From positions 1 through 11,364 of the forward strand of contig DATKMG010000048.1 in the NCBI GenBank assembly GCA_035541995.1: a stretch of DNA of 11,364 nt, given 5' to 3'. The notes under the pieces were generated by a model. The model made no database searches, was not told the DNA's origin, and saw only the letters and a program-made list of their open reading frames with translations. This DNA comes from DATKMG01 sp035541995. Its GTDB lineage: Bacteria; Acidobacteriota; Terriglobia; Versatilivoradales; Versatilivoraceae. Below are positions 1 through 7,115 of the stretch, piece after piece. The position numbers were made by a program, and so were the translations under genes. Within the stretch, counting starts at the first letter, position 1, and each line of letters opens with the position of its first letter.

Positions 1-394
1 CCCCGTAGAGGAGAGTGAGCCAAAAGGCTATCACCCCGAACCAAAGATACAATGGTCCAACAGGCCACCCCGGATAGATGAACCTCATGAAGAGTAGGAT
101 GACAAAGGTGAATACGACCCACAAAAGGGTCATCCCTGTTCCTGCCGAGTAGCGCGGCTTGTCCGGGGTCCACCACTGTCCCCCCGGCGGGGCCAGCGGA
201 AAATTGTCACCAAGAAGGACAAGAGAGCCAAGTGCGACGAGCATCAGGAGTGTTGCAGGGATGATTTTCAAGATAATCAGTCCAACGGGGATTGCGTAGA
301 CGAACACAATGACACCGACAACAGCGAAGACAATGAATTGAATGAACCCGGCAGTCGGACCGCTGGGTCCAATACCTATCTTTCCGTTTCCCAT
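1..394 (-). CDS. Hydrophobic integral membrane protein, C-terminus beyond the window
   Basis: This frame is open from an ATG at 394 to the left edge, giving 131 residues without a stop; the C-terminus is missing. AAGGGGG lies about 7 bases before the ATG. After a short glycine-rich polar start, hydrophobic segments lie at about residues 16-40, 41-62, 87-106 and 113-131, so at least four membrane spans are likely. A proline- and tryptophan-containing loop (about 63-86, including GGQWWTPDKPRYSAG) separates spans two and three. I do not recognise the family. It is the last gene of the minus-strand series, 182 bases after the CBS gene and with no strong terminator between, so it may be co-transcribed with the pathway. 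A transport or membrane-anchor role is only a guess. Confidence 0.72.
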   Translation of the reverse strand, partial: MGNGKIGIGPSGPTAGFIQFIVFAVVGVIVFVYAIPVGLIILKIIPATLLMLVALGSLVLLGDNFPLAPPGGQWWTPDKPRYSAGTGMTLLWVVFTFVILLFMRFIYPGWPVGPLYLWFGVIAFWLTLLYG

Positions 395-576
395 GATGCG
401 TACCCCCTTACTTTGAAATGACCGCACATGTTGCGGCAATTGAAGTAAGTTGGAATAGTTTCCAGGGAAGCACTGGGTCCCCCCCGTGTGCGTGCGCCCA
501 AGTTGTTCGGCAACTGCGGACCCCGCGGGCAACCCTGATCCTTATCCCCCCGCGACTGAGTCAAACCCCACGTGCA

Positions 577-1218
577 TCAAGAGCCGAACTCAAGAATATT
601 GAATCCCCTGTCCTCAAGCGCCTTGCGAATTGCCTCCGGGTTGTCGGATTCAGCACGTAATACGACTCTCACGTTGTCGTTCGACCCTTCCGGAACGGTG
701 AAAATGGCTCTTGCCGTGCCCCCGCTCTCGTCAACGGCACGGAGTATGTCCGAGAGAGTCCCCTTTTTGAGGCTTACATTTGCCAGAGTGATGCGCACTC
801 GCTTAACCCCTGCTTCCAGGAGCTTGAAGAGGGTGATGAATATCTCTCGATCGGAAACAACTCCGACGACTCTATCCCCGTCCAAGACAGGGAAGGTGCT
901 CATGGTCAGTTTTCTGCCCTTGACCAAGGTCCCTTCCACGGAGTCGTTCACGCCGACGGTTGTCAGCTTCCGAACCATGAGATCCTTTACCTTGAGTTTG
1001 TTGCAGTAATACTTCATCTCACATGCGTCACCGCTGCCGCTCACACACATAGCGGCTTCGTTGAGATCTTTGCGATGAACAATCCCTCTGAGTCGCCCTG
1101 CGTCGACCACGGGTAGCATTTTCAGTTTGTGCTCTTCTATCAGCATGGCTGCCTCGATAGCGAGGGCATCGCTCGATATCGAGTATAGTTGCGGCAGCAT
1201 CCAGTTCTTCACTATCAT
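577..1218 (-). CDS. ppsC: CBS-domain protein, PpsC-like (third phenylphosphate synthase component)
   Basis: This 213-residue cytoplasmic protein has two CBS motifs, at about residues 7-55 (ending GRLRGIVHRKDL) and 78-130 (ending DRVVGVVSDREIF). A C-terminal region of about 139-209 looks like an ACT-type fold by its predicted strand/helix order. CBS pairs usually bind adenosyl nucleotides. In Thauera aromatica, phenylphosphate synthase has a 24-kDa protein with two CBS domains that stimulates phenol phosphorylation several-fold; size and context here match it. Cysteines 58, 66 and 72 cluster in the linker between the CBS motifs. The ATG overlaps the stop of the upstream gene (ATGA), and GGAGG sits 5 bases before it, so it is translationally coupled. 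Family and context are solid; the symbol rests on the linked ppsA- and ppsB-like genes. Confidence 0.85.
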   Translation of the reverse strand: MIVKNWMLPQLYSISSDALAIEAAMLIEEHKLKMLPVVDAGRLRGIVHRKDLNEAAMCVSGSGDACEMKYYCNKLKVKDLMVRKLTTVGVNDSVEGTLVKGRKLTMSTFPVLDGDRVVGVVSDREIFITLFKLLEAGVKRVRITLANVSLKKGTLSDILRAVDESGGTARAIFTVPEGSNDNVRVVLRAESDNPEAIRKALEDRGFNILEFGS

Positions 1219-2522
1219 GGCGTCCTCCGTTCGGACCCTACCAAAACGGATCCCTCTTGTTGCGCAGCGTAAAAAACATCGCCTGCTTCTTTCGTTTCGG
1301 GCTTGGGAAATATCTCAATGCACGCCTTCACAACCTCTTCGGCGAAGGCTGCATCTTCGAGATTTGCATCGACCTCGCGTATGCCCAGATGGGGTCCGGT
1401 ATTTTCCTTCAATATTCTGAGGAATACACGGTCCTGCTCTTTGTCGAACATGTGTCCGTCCGGAGGGTCCACAGCGGACCAGCCCTTTCCAGGGAAGAGA
1501 AGCAGGGCCGGCCCCGTCGCTTGATTGAGCTTCTCCGCAAAGACGTGCGCGATTTGATCCATCTCTTCGTCGGAAACCCGCAAGAAAGTGCGAAGCTCAT
1601 CCAACTCGAATTTCCGCCTTTGATGATGCTCAGGTTTGTACCGAGATTTCCTTGGGCTTGTGAGGTTGACGCCGCCCGGCGCTATGACCTGAGGAATCCC
1701 CAGCCTTCCTGCCGCGGTCATCCGGTCCGGTCCGGCTGCTCGCATCCCTCCGAGGACCTCTTCTCCGACTCCCCCTGGGGCCAGATCTACAACAGCGTCG
1801 AAGAATCGCTGAGCGATCATTTCTTCCATGGCTCGATCGCAGACTCCTGCTGCCGAGAATCCGATCAGCTGGAATCCGGCGCTCTCAAGTCGTTGCTGTA
1901 CACTGTGTGCACAACGCTCTGTCGGACCGAACATAGACATGGCCACAAGGGGTCTACCCTTCTGCCGAGCTGAATCCACGGTGAGAGAAGGGCAACTGGC
2001 CATGCCCACAATGGCGCCCGCGGCCCTGTCCAAAAGATTTTGCAACGGCCGGGCGAGCCCCGAGATCTCTATGACCGTGTGCAAGATCGCAATGTCACCG
2101 GTCCCGATGTAGCGGGTTGCCAGACCGGGAAGCGCAGCGGTGGATGAAACCATGAGCTTGGGAACACCAAAAGGCAGCGAGCGCATAATGTCGGTCGCCA
2201 TCAGGCTCCCTGTGGAGCCACCAAGGCCAATGACTCCGGCCAACCGACCCGATTCGAGGAGATCACGCGTCAGCTTCACCGCGCCGGTGATCATCTGACG
2301 CGTAATGGTCTTCCGTTCGCGGGAGAGCTGTATTTCCTGGATCGTCGTTCCCGCGGCTTCCGCTACGGACGCGGAAGTGATATCAGCCGCGTGCGAGGCT
2401 CCGGACATGCTCAGATCCAGGACCAACGGATTGCCGCCCAGATCTCGAATCCGATCACGGAGGTACAGCGTTTCGGGTCCCTTGGTATCCAGTGTGGATA
2501 TAAGCAGGACAAAACGCTCCAT
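1215..2522 (-). CDS. Tm-1-like ATP-binding domain protein (UPF0261 family)
   Basis: The protein has 435 residues, slightly longer than the usual roughly 400 for this family. The start (VLLISTLDTKGPE) is the typical UPF0261 opening. It is followed by a glycine-rich GLGGSTGSLMATDIMRSLPF motif, GVPKLMVSS, the DIAILHTVIEISGL region and NLLDRAAGAIVGMA. The C-terminal half carries AAGPDRMTAAGRLGIPQV and a conserved tail. The family is named after the ATP-binding N-terminal domain of the tomato antiviral protein Tm-1; bacterial members have no settled function. It sits between the CoA ligase (1-base overlap, TGATG) and the CBS gene (4-base overlap), and AAGGA lies 7 bases before its ATG. Close coupling implies a role in the same process, perhaps nucleotide- or substrate-linked. 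Family assignment is confident; function is unknown. Confidence 0.88.
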   Translation of the reverse strand: MERFVLLISTLDTKGPETLYLRDRIRDLGGNPLVLDLSMSGASHAADITSASVAEAAGTTIQEIQLSRERKTITRQMITGAVKLTRDLLESGRLAGVIGLGGSTGSLMATDIMRSLPFGVPKLMVSSTAALPGLATRYIGTGDIAILHTVIEISGLARPLQNLLDRAAGAIVGMASCPSLTVDSARQKGRPLVAMSMFGPTERCAHSVQQRLESAGFQLIGFSAAGVCDRAMEEMIAQRFFDAVVDLAPGGVGEEVLGGMRAAGPDRMTAAGRLGIPQVIAPGGVNLTSPRKSRYKPEHHQRRKFELDELRTFLRVSDEEMDQIAHVFAEKLNQATGPALLLFPGKGWSAVDPPDGHMFDKEQDRVFLRILKENTGPHLGIREVDANLEDAAFAEEVVKACIEIFPKPETKEAGDVFYAAQQEGSVLVGSERRTP

Positions 2523-4180
2523 CAGGCTTTCCTTTCGTAGGCCAACTTCTGTTCTATGTCCTTCTTCAAGACTTTCTTGTCCACTTTTCCTGAGTCGCCC
2601 ACCGTCGGCAATGCATCAATGATCTCAAGTCTCTCAGGCAGCTTGTACATGGCGAGCTTTTTTGACTTCAGAAACGAGATCATCTCTTCCATCGTGAATG
2701 TCTCTCCGGCTTTTGGCATCACGTAGGCACATGCCCTTTCGACGTATTCGGGATCGGGCATGGCCACAACAGCTATTCCCGAAACCTTGGGATGCTCGTT
2801 GAGAAGTCCTTCGATCTCTGCCGGGTAGATGTTCTGGCCCCCGCGGATGATCATGTCCTTCTGGCGGCCCATGATCCATATACGGCCCTCGTCCAGAGCA
2901 ACGATGTCTCCGGTAGTGGTCCAGTTGTCATCGTCGAATACTTCTCGAGTGGTATCAGGGTCTCGCCAGTAGCCGGCCGGAGAATGAGGTCCTCTCATAT
3001 AGAGGATTCCGGGGTCGCCTGGAGCAACCTCTTTACCGCTTTCATCCAGCAGCCTTATGATATTTCCTGCCAGAGGCTTTCCTACTGTTCTGCGCCGAAC
3101 GTCTCCAGGATCGTCAATGGAGCAACCGGAGACGGACCCTACGTCTTGAGTCCCCAGATCAGAAGTAATCCGACCCCCAAGGCGCTCTTCAGCTTCCATA
3201 GCGACCTTCGGCGGTAGGTAACCTCCGGCTGAGCGGATGAACCTAAGCGACGAAAGATCGTACTTGGAAAGATCTTGTTCCAGCATGCGAATAATGTGCG
3301 TTGGAACTACTCCAATGGCGGTGACCTTCTCCTTCTCGATCATCGCCAGAGCGTCCTCGGGGGTGAATTCTTCGAGAAGCACTATTTTCGCCCCCACAAG
3401 CGGGGCTGCAAAATATGTCAGGGTGCCGGCGGCTCCGCCGGCGAATGGGGCCACGGCCAAAGTCACATCGTTCGCGGAAAGTTTCCAGATGTCCACCCTG
3501 CATTTGGAGGTCATCACCCTTGGGGCCAGCGGCCACTCGACAATCTTGGGCACGCCTGTTGTGCCGCTGGTGCTGGTTAGAATTCCCACATCACTGGTGG
3601 GGTGGAAGCTTCTCTCTTCAAGGACCGAGTGATCCACCTTCTGTCCCCAGGGCTCCTTAGCGATATTCATCAATGAATGGGTGTTCTCGGGGTACGGGCC
3701 GGGAATCGTCTCGTCCAAAAGGAATGTGTACTTCAATCCCGGGTGTTCCTTTTTCAGGTCTTCTGCCATCTCTAGGTAGTTGAACTTACGATAGATACCT
3801 GGAATAATAATGGCCCTGGGGTCGATCTTTTCGATGACGTGCTTGAGTTCCTTGTGACGCAAATAAGGCATGACAGTAATATTGATGAGCCCTGCTCGTT
3901 CGCACGCGATCCGTGCCAGGAAACCGTATACGCAATTCGGGGACTGCAAAATCGTCCTGTCGTCCCGTTGCAGCCCCATATCCATCCAGCTTAAGGCGAA
4001 GCGGTCCATCAGCTTGGCGGCCTCAGCCCAGGTAATCCTTATAGAGGAATCCACCAGCGCTTCGTCGTTGGGCCGGTCTCTGGCATTTTTGAGCCAGAAA
4101 TCGGTAAAGGTCTCGTCAGTCCAATACCCTTGTGATACGAATTCTTCTATAATTGCGTCGGTATATCGAATCGGTCTCAT
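2522..4180 (-). CDS. AMP-forming aryl/acyl-CoA ligase (EntE-like adenylate-forming enzyme)
   Basis: This 552-residue enzyme of the ANL superfamily should adenylate a carboxylate with ATP and pass it to CoA. Visible motifs are the P-loop TSTSGTTGVPK (about 202-212), TTGD with the ribose-binding Asp (about 425), the hinge GRQKDMIIRGGQNIYPAEIE (438-457) and the C-terminal SGKVDKK with the adenylation lysine at about 532. The N-terminus (YTDAIIEEFVSQGYWTDET) resembles 2,3-dihydroxybenzoate-AMP ligases. Beside ubiD and pps genes, a 4-hydroxybenzoate or related aryl-CoA ligase is the best guess. The A5 region reads DLGTQD (341-346) rather than the common YGxTE. The start at 4180 is chosen because GGAGG (4196-4192) precedes it; an ATG at 4198 would add six residues but has no ribosome site. 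The substrate cannot be read from sequence alone. Confidence 0.9.
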   Translation of the reverse strand: MRPIRYTDAIIEEFVSQGYWTDETFTDFWLKNARDRPNDEALVDSSIRITWAEAAKLMDRFALSWMDMGLQRDDRTILQSPNCVYGFLARIACERAGLINITVMPYLRHKELKHVIEKIDPRAIIIPGIYRKFNYLEMAEDLKKEHPGLKYTFLLDETIPGPYPENTHSLMNIAKEPWGQKVDHSVLEERSFHPTSDVGILTSTSGTTGVPKIVEWPLAPRVMTSKCRVDIWKLSANDVTLAVAPFAGGAAGTLTYFAAPLVGAKIVLLEEFTPEDALAMIEKEKVTAIGVVPTHIIRMLEQDLSKYDLSSLRFIRSAGGYLPPKVAMEAEERLGGRITSDLGTQDVGSVSGCSIDDPGDVRRRTVGKPLAGNIIRLLDESGKEVAPGDPGILYMRGPHSPAGYWRDPDTTREVFDDDNWTTTGDIVALDEGRIWIMGRQKDMIIRGGQNIYPAEIEGLLNEHPKVSGIAVVAMPDPEYVERACAYVMPKAGETFTMEEMISFLKSKKLAMYKLPERLEIIDALPTVGDSGKVDKKVLKKDIEQKLAYERKA

Positions 4181-4191
4181 GGGCCAACTTG

Positions 4192-4196
4192 CCTCC
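4192..4196 (-). promoter_or_regulatory. Ribosome binding site deciding the CoA ligase start
   Basis: GGAGG on the minus strand lies 11 bases before the ATG at 4180 and downstream of the alternative ATG at 4198, which supports 4180 as the true start. The spacing is slightly long. Confidence 0.6.
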
Positions 4197-4323
4197 ATCG
4201 ACGGAAGTTAGCGAGGCCGCTACGGAGTAGATTTCAAGATCCAAGGCAAGGGATTATTCCCGCGGTGGACAGGTCCTTTTCGCCATGAATTTTACAAACG
4301 TAGTGGCCTCCGGTACTGTATTG

Positions 4324-5763
4324 TCATTTGCAGATCGACGAGTTCCAGTCGTCGAATCCGTATTCTTTCCATTGAGAAAGGACCTTGGCCTTCATATCCT
4401 CGTCGAGGAAAATCTCGATAGGTTTTCTCGCCCATTCGTACGGGGTACAGGCATCCATAATGATCCTCGATGTGATGTGTCGCGCATCGATCGGAAGGGC
4501 GGGGTCCAGGGGAGTGGAACGCCCTCGGTCGATGATCTGAGCGTCACGCTTCGGATCGAACCTGACCGCAAGAGCCCAGAAAACCCTATCCAGGTCGTCC
4601 GCAGGAATGTCGTGATCGACGACGATCACCCCCTTGACGCCATAATGGCCGGTAGTCGTAGCAATGACCGCGTTTCCCGCGTGATTGGAGTGGCCCGGAT
4701 ACTTCTGTTCAACGGAAACAACGCACCAATAACGACCCGTGGATTCGGGAAGAAAGTATACGGACTTGATTCCCGGAACCTTCATGGCCTCGAGATCGGT
4801 CCACAGGGTCGCGGTTCGATTCAAAGATTGAATCATGTGGGTGTCGGTGATCGGCTTGCCGACGGTGGTTGCCCAGAAAATCGGCTTTTTCCGTCGGAGT
4901 ATGCGCTCGACTTGGAGCACCTGCTTCGGCCATTCTTCGCCTTTGGCTCCGGAGTAGTAGCCGGTATATTCTCCAAAGGGCCCCTCTTCCCGCAGGTCGT
5001 TCGGATCTACCCAACCCTCCAGAATAATCTCAGCATTGGCCGGGAGTTTCAGTCCTGTAAGGTCGCTGATGAATACTTCGCAGGGTTCCTGCCTGAGCGT
5101 GCTGACAATATCGTATTCGTCGGTCTGTGCTGACACCAGGGTCGAGGAAACGAGAAAATGGACCGCGTCCGAGCCGATGACCGCGGCCGCGGGCATTTTT
5201 GTGCCGTCTTTTTTGTGCTGGTTAAAATGGAAATCGGCGTGCTTTCCTTTGATAATCTGTATACCTGCATGATTGCGGTCGTGGATCTGCATTCTGTACG
5301 TACCGCAGTTGGTCCATCCGGTTTCTTTGTCTTGGGTTACGAGGTAATGCGCAGTGCCGATAAATCGGCCACCGTCCAATGGATTGAAAAAAGGGGCCGG
5401 CAGTTTCTCGATATCGACATCGTCCCCTTGGACAATCATTTCACAGACCGGGCCGGAATCCACAATCTTGGCCTTGACGGGTTTCTTTGTGGCGAGCTGC
5501 ATCCACTGACGAGCCATGTCGCAAATCGAAGAATCAAGCGGCATGTCCAGCGCAATGGCAAACCTTCTGGTTGTTGTAAAAGCGCTGGTTAACACTGGAA
5601 TGTCAAAACCTTTGACATTTTCGAAGAGCAGCGCCGGGCCCTTTCTCTCTTCACTGAGCTTGGCGACGTGGCCCAATTCAAGGTACCAGTCCACCTCCTT
5701 CTTAATGCGCAAAAGTTCCCCTTCTTCTTCGCACCTCTTGATAAAATCTCCCATTTCCTTCAT
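4324..5763 (-). CDS. UbiD-family prenylated-FMN-dependent (de)carboxylase, probable phenylphosphate carboxylase-type
   Basis: This protein has 479 residues, a normal length for UbiD. By remembered comparison with the fungal Fdc1 enzyme, the metal/cofactor and catalytic residues are present: NCGTYR with Asn152 and Arg157, His175, and EGPFGE with Glu260 and Glu265 (the Glu-Arg-Glu network). In this context it would carboxylate a ring activated by the pps genes, as PpcA/PpcB do with phenylphosphate to give 4-hydroxybenzoate. It needs prenyl-FMN, which the nearby ubiX gene can supply. AAGGAG lies 9 bases before the ATG at 5763; an upstream ATG at 5805 would add 14 residues (MGCPNYR...) and is less likely. 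Only one UbiD gene is in the window and no ppcC/ppcD-like partner, unlike Thauera. The family is certain; the direction and substrate are inferred. Confidence 0.92.
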   Translation of the reverse strand: MKEMGDFIKRCEEEGELLRIKKEVDWYLELGHVAKLSEERKGPALLFENVKGFDIPVLTSAFTTTRRFAIALDMPLDSSICDMARQWMQLATKKPVKAKIVDSGPVCEMIVQGDDVDIEKLPAPFFNPLDGGRFIGTAHYLVTQDKETGWTNCGTYRMQIHDRNHAGIQIIKGKHADFHFNQHKKDGTKMPAAAVIGSDAVHFLVSSTLVSAQTDEYDIVSTLRQEPCEVFISDLTGLKLPANAEIILEGWVDPNDLREEGPFGEYTGYYSGAKGEEWPKQVLQVERILRRKKPIFWATTVGKPITDTHMIQSLNRTATLWTDLEAMKVPGIKSVYFLPESTGRYWCVVSVEQKYPGHSNHAGNAVIATTTGHYGVKGVIVVDHDIPADDLDRVFWALAVRFDPKRDAQIIDRGRSTPLDPALPIDARHITSRIIMDACTPYEWARKPIEIFLDEDMKAKVLSQWKEYGFDDWNSSICK

Positions 5764-6012
5764 GTTGCACGTCTCCTTGAGAATCCGATAATTGGGACAC
5801 CCCAAGTGTTAACGACTCCGCCTTTGCGCCCGATGCATGTTGGCGCGTCGGAAAAGCCTCTTTTACACAGGCAGGAGTTGCTTGAACCGTCGGTCTGAAG
5901 CTCTTGTCGTAAGCACAGTACCCGGATGCCGCCGCTGAGTCAGCCGGCGATGGCGCTCATTCATTTGTGGCCTGGAATACGACCATGTATGCCCAAAGCT
6001 CGACGGCGGCTC
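5764..6012 (-). other. Intergenic gap between ppsB-like gene and ubiD
   Basis: This 249-base stretch has no convincing gene. It contains an imperfect GC-rich dyad at 5930-5949 (CGCCGCT, 5-base loop, AGCCGGCG with one bulge) and a short inverted repeat TTGGG-ACAC-CCCAA at 5792-5805. Neither is followed by a T-run in the direction of transcription, so neither is a clear terminator. RNA processing or partial polarity between the synthase and carboxylase genes is possible. Confidence 0.4.
5773..5778 (-). promoter_or_regulatory. Ribosome binding site deciding the ubiD start
   Basis: AAGGAG on the minus strand sits 9 bases before the ATG at 5763, favouring that start over the in-frame ATG at 5805. 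Confidence 0.7.
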
Positions 6013-7092
6013 TTACCTGATCTTTTTCCCCGCGAGGAGCCCGGCTACGATGTGCTCCAAGGCCGATTTCCGTGGCTCCACAATCGGCTTCACCTCCTTT
6101 TGACTCCAAACCGTCTCGGGCCGGCTTTGGACTATGTAGATCTCCCCCTTGTACGGGAGCGACTTTTCGGTAGCCCATTCAATATCCATGGGTTTGCCAT
6201 AGTGCTGTTCAATGCGCTTTGCCAGCTCCGCGAGTTCCAGTATCTCCTTGTCGAGGATACTCTGTTCCGCGCGTCGCTCCTCGTCCACATCGAGCTTCAC
6301 GACTTGGTCCGTGGCCGGATCGGTGGTGTAGTAGATTTGTTTGTCGGAAACCGTCTTTTTTGTAACGTCCATGGTTATCTTGTTGATGTGAAACTGGTCA
6401 GGGGTAACTTCTCCTGAAACCACACTCTCGCCGTAGCCCCAGTTCGAGTCGATTACCACGGTGGCACGGTCGCCGGTGGCAGGGTTCAGGGTAAACATCA
6501 CGCCTGCTGTGAAAGACCTCACCATTTTCTGTACCGCGACGCTGATTAGTACCTTCTCGTGCGGGAACTTCATCTTGATGCGATAGGAAATGGCTCGAGG
6601 CGTGAAGAGGCTCGACCAGCACTTTTTCGTGCGGTCGAGTAAATCGTCCACGCCTCTCACCCACAAGTAAGTGTCCTGCTGGCCGGCAAAACTTGCGTCA
6701 GGGAGGTCTTCTGCCGTAGCAGAAGATCGGACCGCTACAGGACAAGCCGGGGTTCTCCCTTGTCGAGAGAGCAGCCGGTAGTGCTCGGCTATAGCGTCCT
6801 CCAAACCCAGGTCGATCGTTCCGGCCTCAATCCATGACCTGACGTCACCTGAGGCGCGGTCGATTTCATCTACCCTGCTTGCGTCCATATTTTCCAATCG
6901 CTCGATCACCTTGTGCGTAAGGCCATTCGTTTCCAGGAAATGCTCGTACGCGTCGGTCGTGATGGCGTAGCCTGGAGGAACGGGGATTTGTGCTTTTAGC
7001 AGTTCGCCCAAGCTGGCGCATTTACCTCCCACCTTGTGGACCATAGTCAGGTCGCATGCTTCGAAGGGGAGCACGTAATCTGAGCTTTCCAT
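6013..7092 (-). CDS. ppsB: PEP synthase N-terminal-like ATP-binding protein, PpsB-like (phenylphosphate synthase subunit)
   Basis: This 359-residue (about 40-kDa) protein is the stand-alone PEP/pyruvate-binding ATP-grasp domain of PEP synthase. Visible motifs are GGKCASLGEL (22-31), VAVRSSATAEDLP (119-131) and SFAGQ (134-138), AGVMFTLNPATGD (196-208), GYGESVVSGEVTPDQF (219-234), PMDIEWA (301-307) and QSRPET (322-327). It lacks the phosphohistidine and PEP/pyruvate TIM-barrel domains of full PEP synthase (about 790 residues). The 40-kDa protein 2 of Thauera phenylphosphate synthase has this architecture; it uses MgATP to phosphorylate the histidine of protein 1, giving AMP and phosphate. GGAGG lies 7 bases before the ATG at 7092. 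The frame is open up to 7380, but that extension runs through the ppsA-like gene and is rejected. Directly downstream of ppsA, 23 bases apart. Confidence 0.9.
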   Translation of the reverse strand: MESSDYVLPFEACDLTMVHKVGGKCASLGELLKAQIPVPPGYAITTDAYEHFLETNGLTHKVIERLENMDASRVDEIDRASGDVRSWIEAGTIDLGLEDAIAEHYRLLSRQGRTPACPVAVRSSATAEDLPDASFAGQQDTYLWVRGVDDLLDRTKKCWSSLFTPRAISYRIKMKFPHEKVLISVAVQKMVRSFTAGVMFTLNPATGDRATVVIDSNWGYGESVVSGEVTPDQFHINKITMDVTKKTVSDKQIYYTTDPATDQVVKLDVDEERRAEQSILDKEILELAELAKRIEQHYGKPMDIEWATEKSLPYKGEIYIVQSRPETVWSQKEVKPIVEPRKSALEHIVAGLLAGKKIR

Positions 7093-7099
7093 GGATAGA

Positions 7100-7104
7100 C
7101 CTCC
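7100..7104 (-). promoter_or_regulatory. Ribosome binding site deciding the ppsB start
   Basis: GGAGG on the minus strand, 7 bases before the ATG at 7092, fixes the start and argues against the long open extension to 7380. Confidence 0.75.
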
Positions 7105-7115
7105 GCGCCGAAGGC

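Noticed and set aside
395..576. Terminator between the CBS gene and the membrane protein gene
   Set aside because: Only a weak AGTTG/CAACT inverted repeat is present, without a T-run, so a stop to transcription cannot be claimed.
1257..1973. Plus-strand open frame of 238 codons opposite the Tm-1-like gene
   Set aside because: Antisense shadow of a well-supported gene; the translation is low in recognisable structure.
4285..5133. Plus-strand open frame of 282 codons opposite ubiD
   Set aside because: It lies antisense to a clear UbiD gene with conserved motifs; its translation shows no family features and it has no ribosome site.
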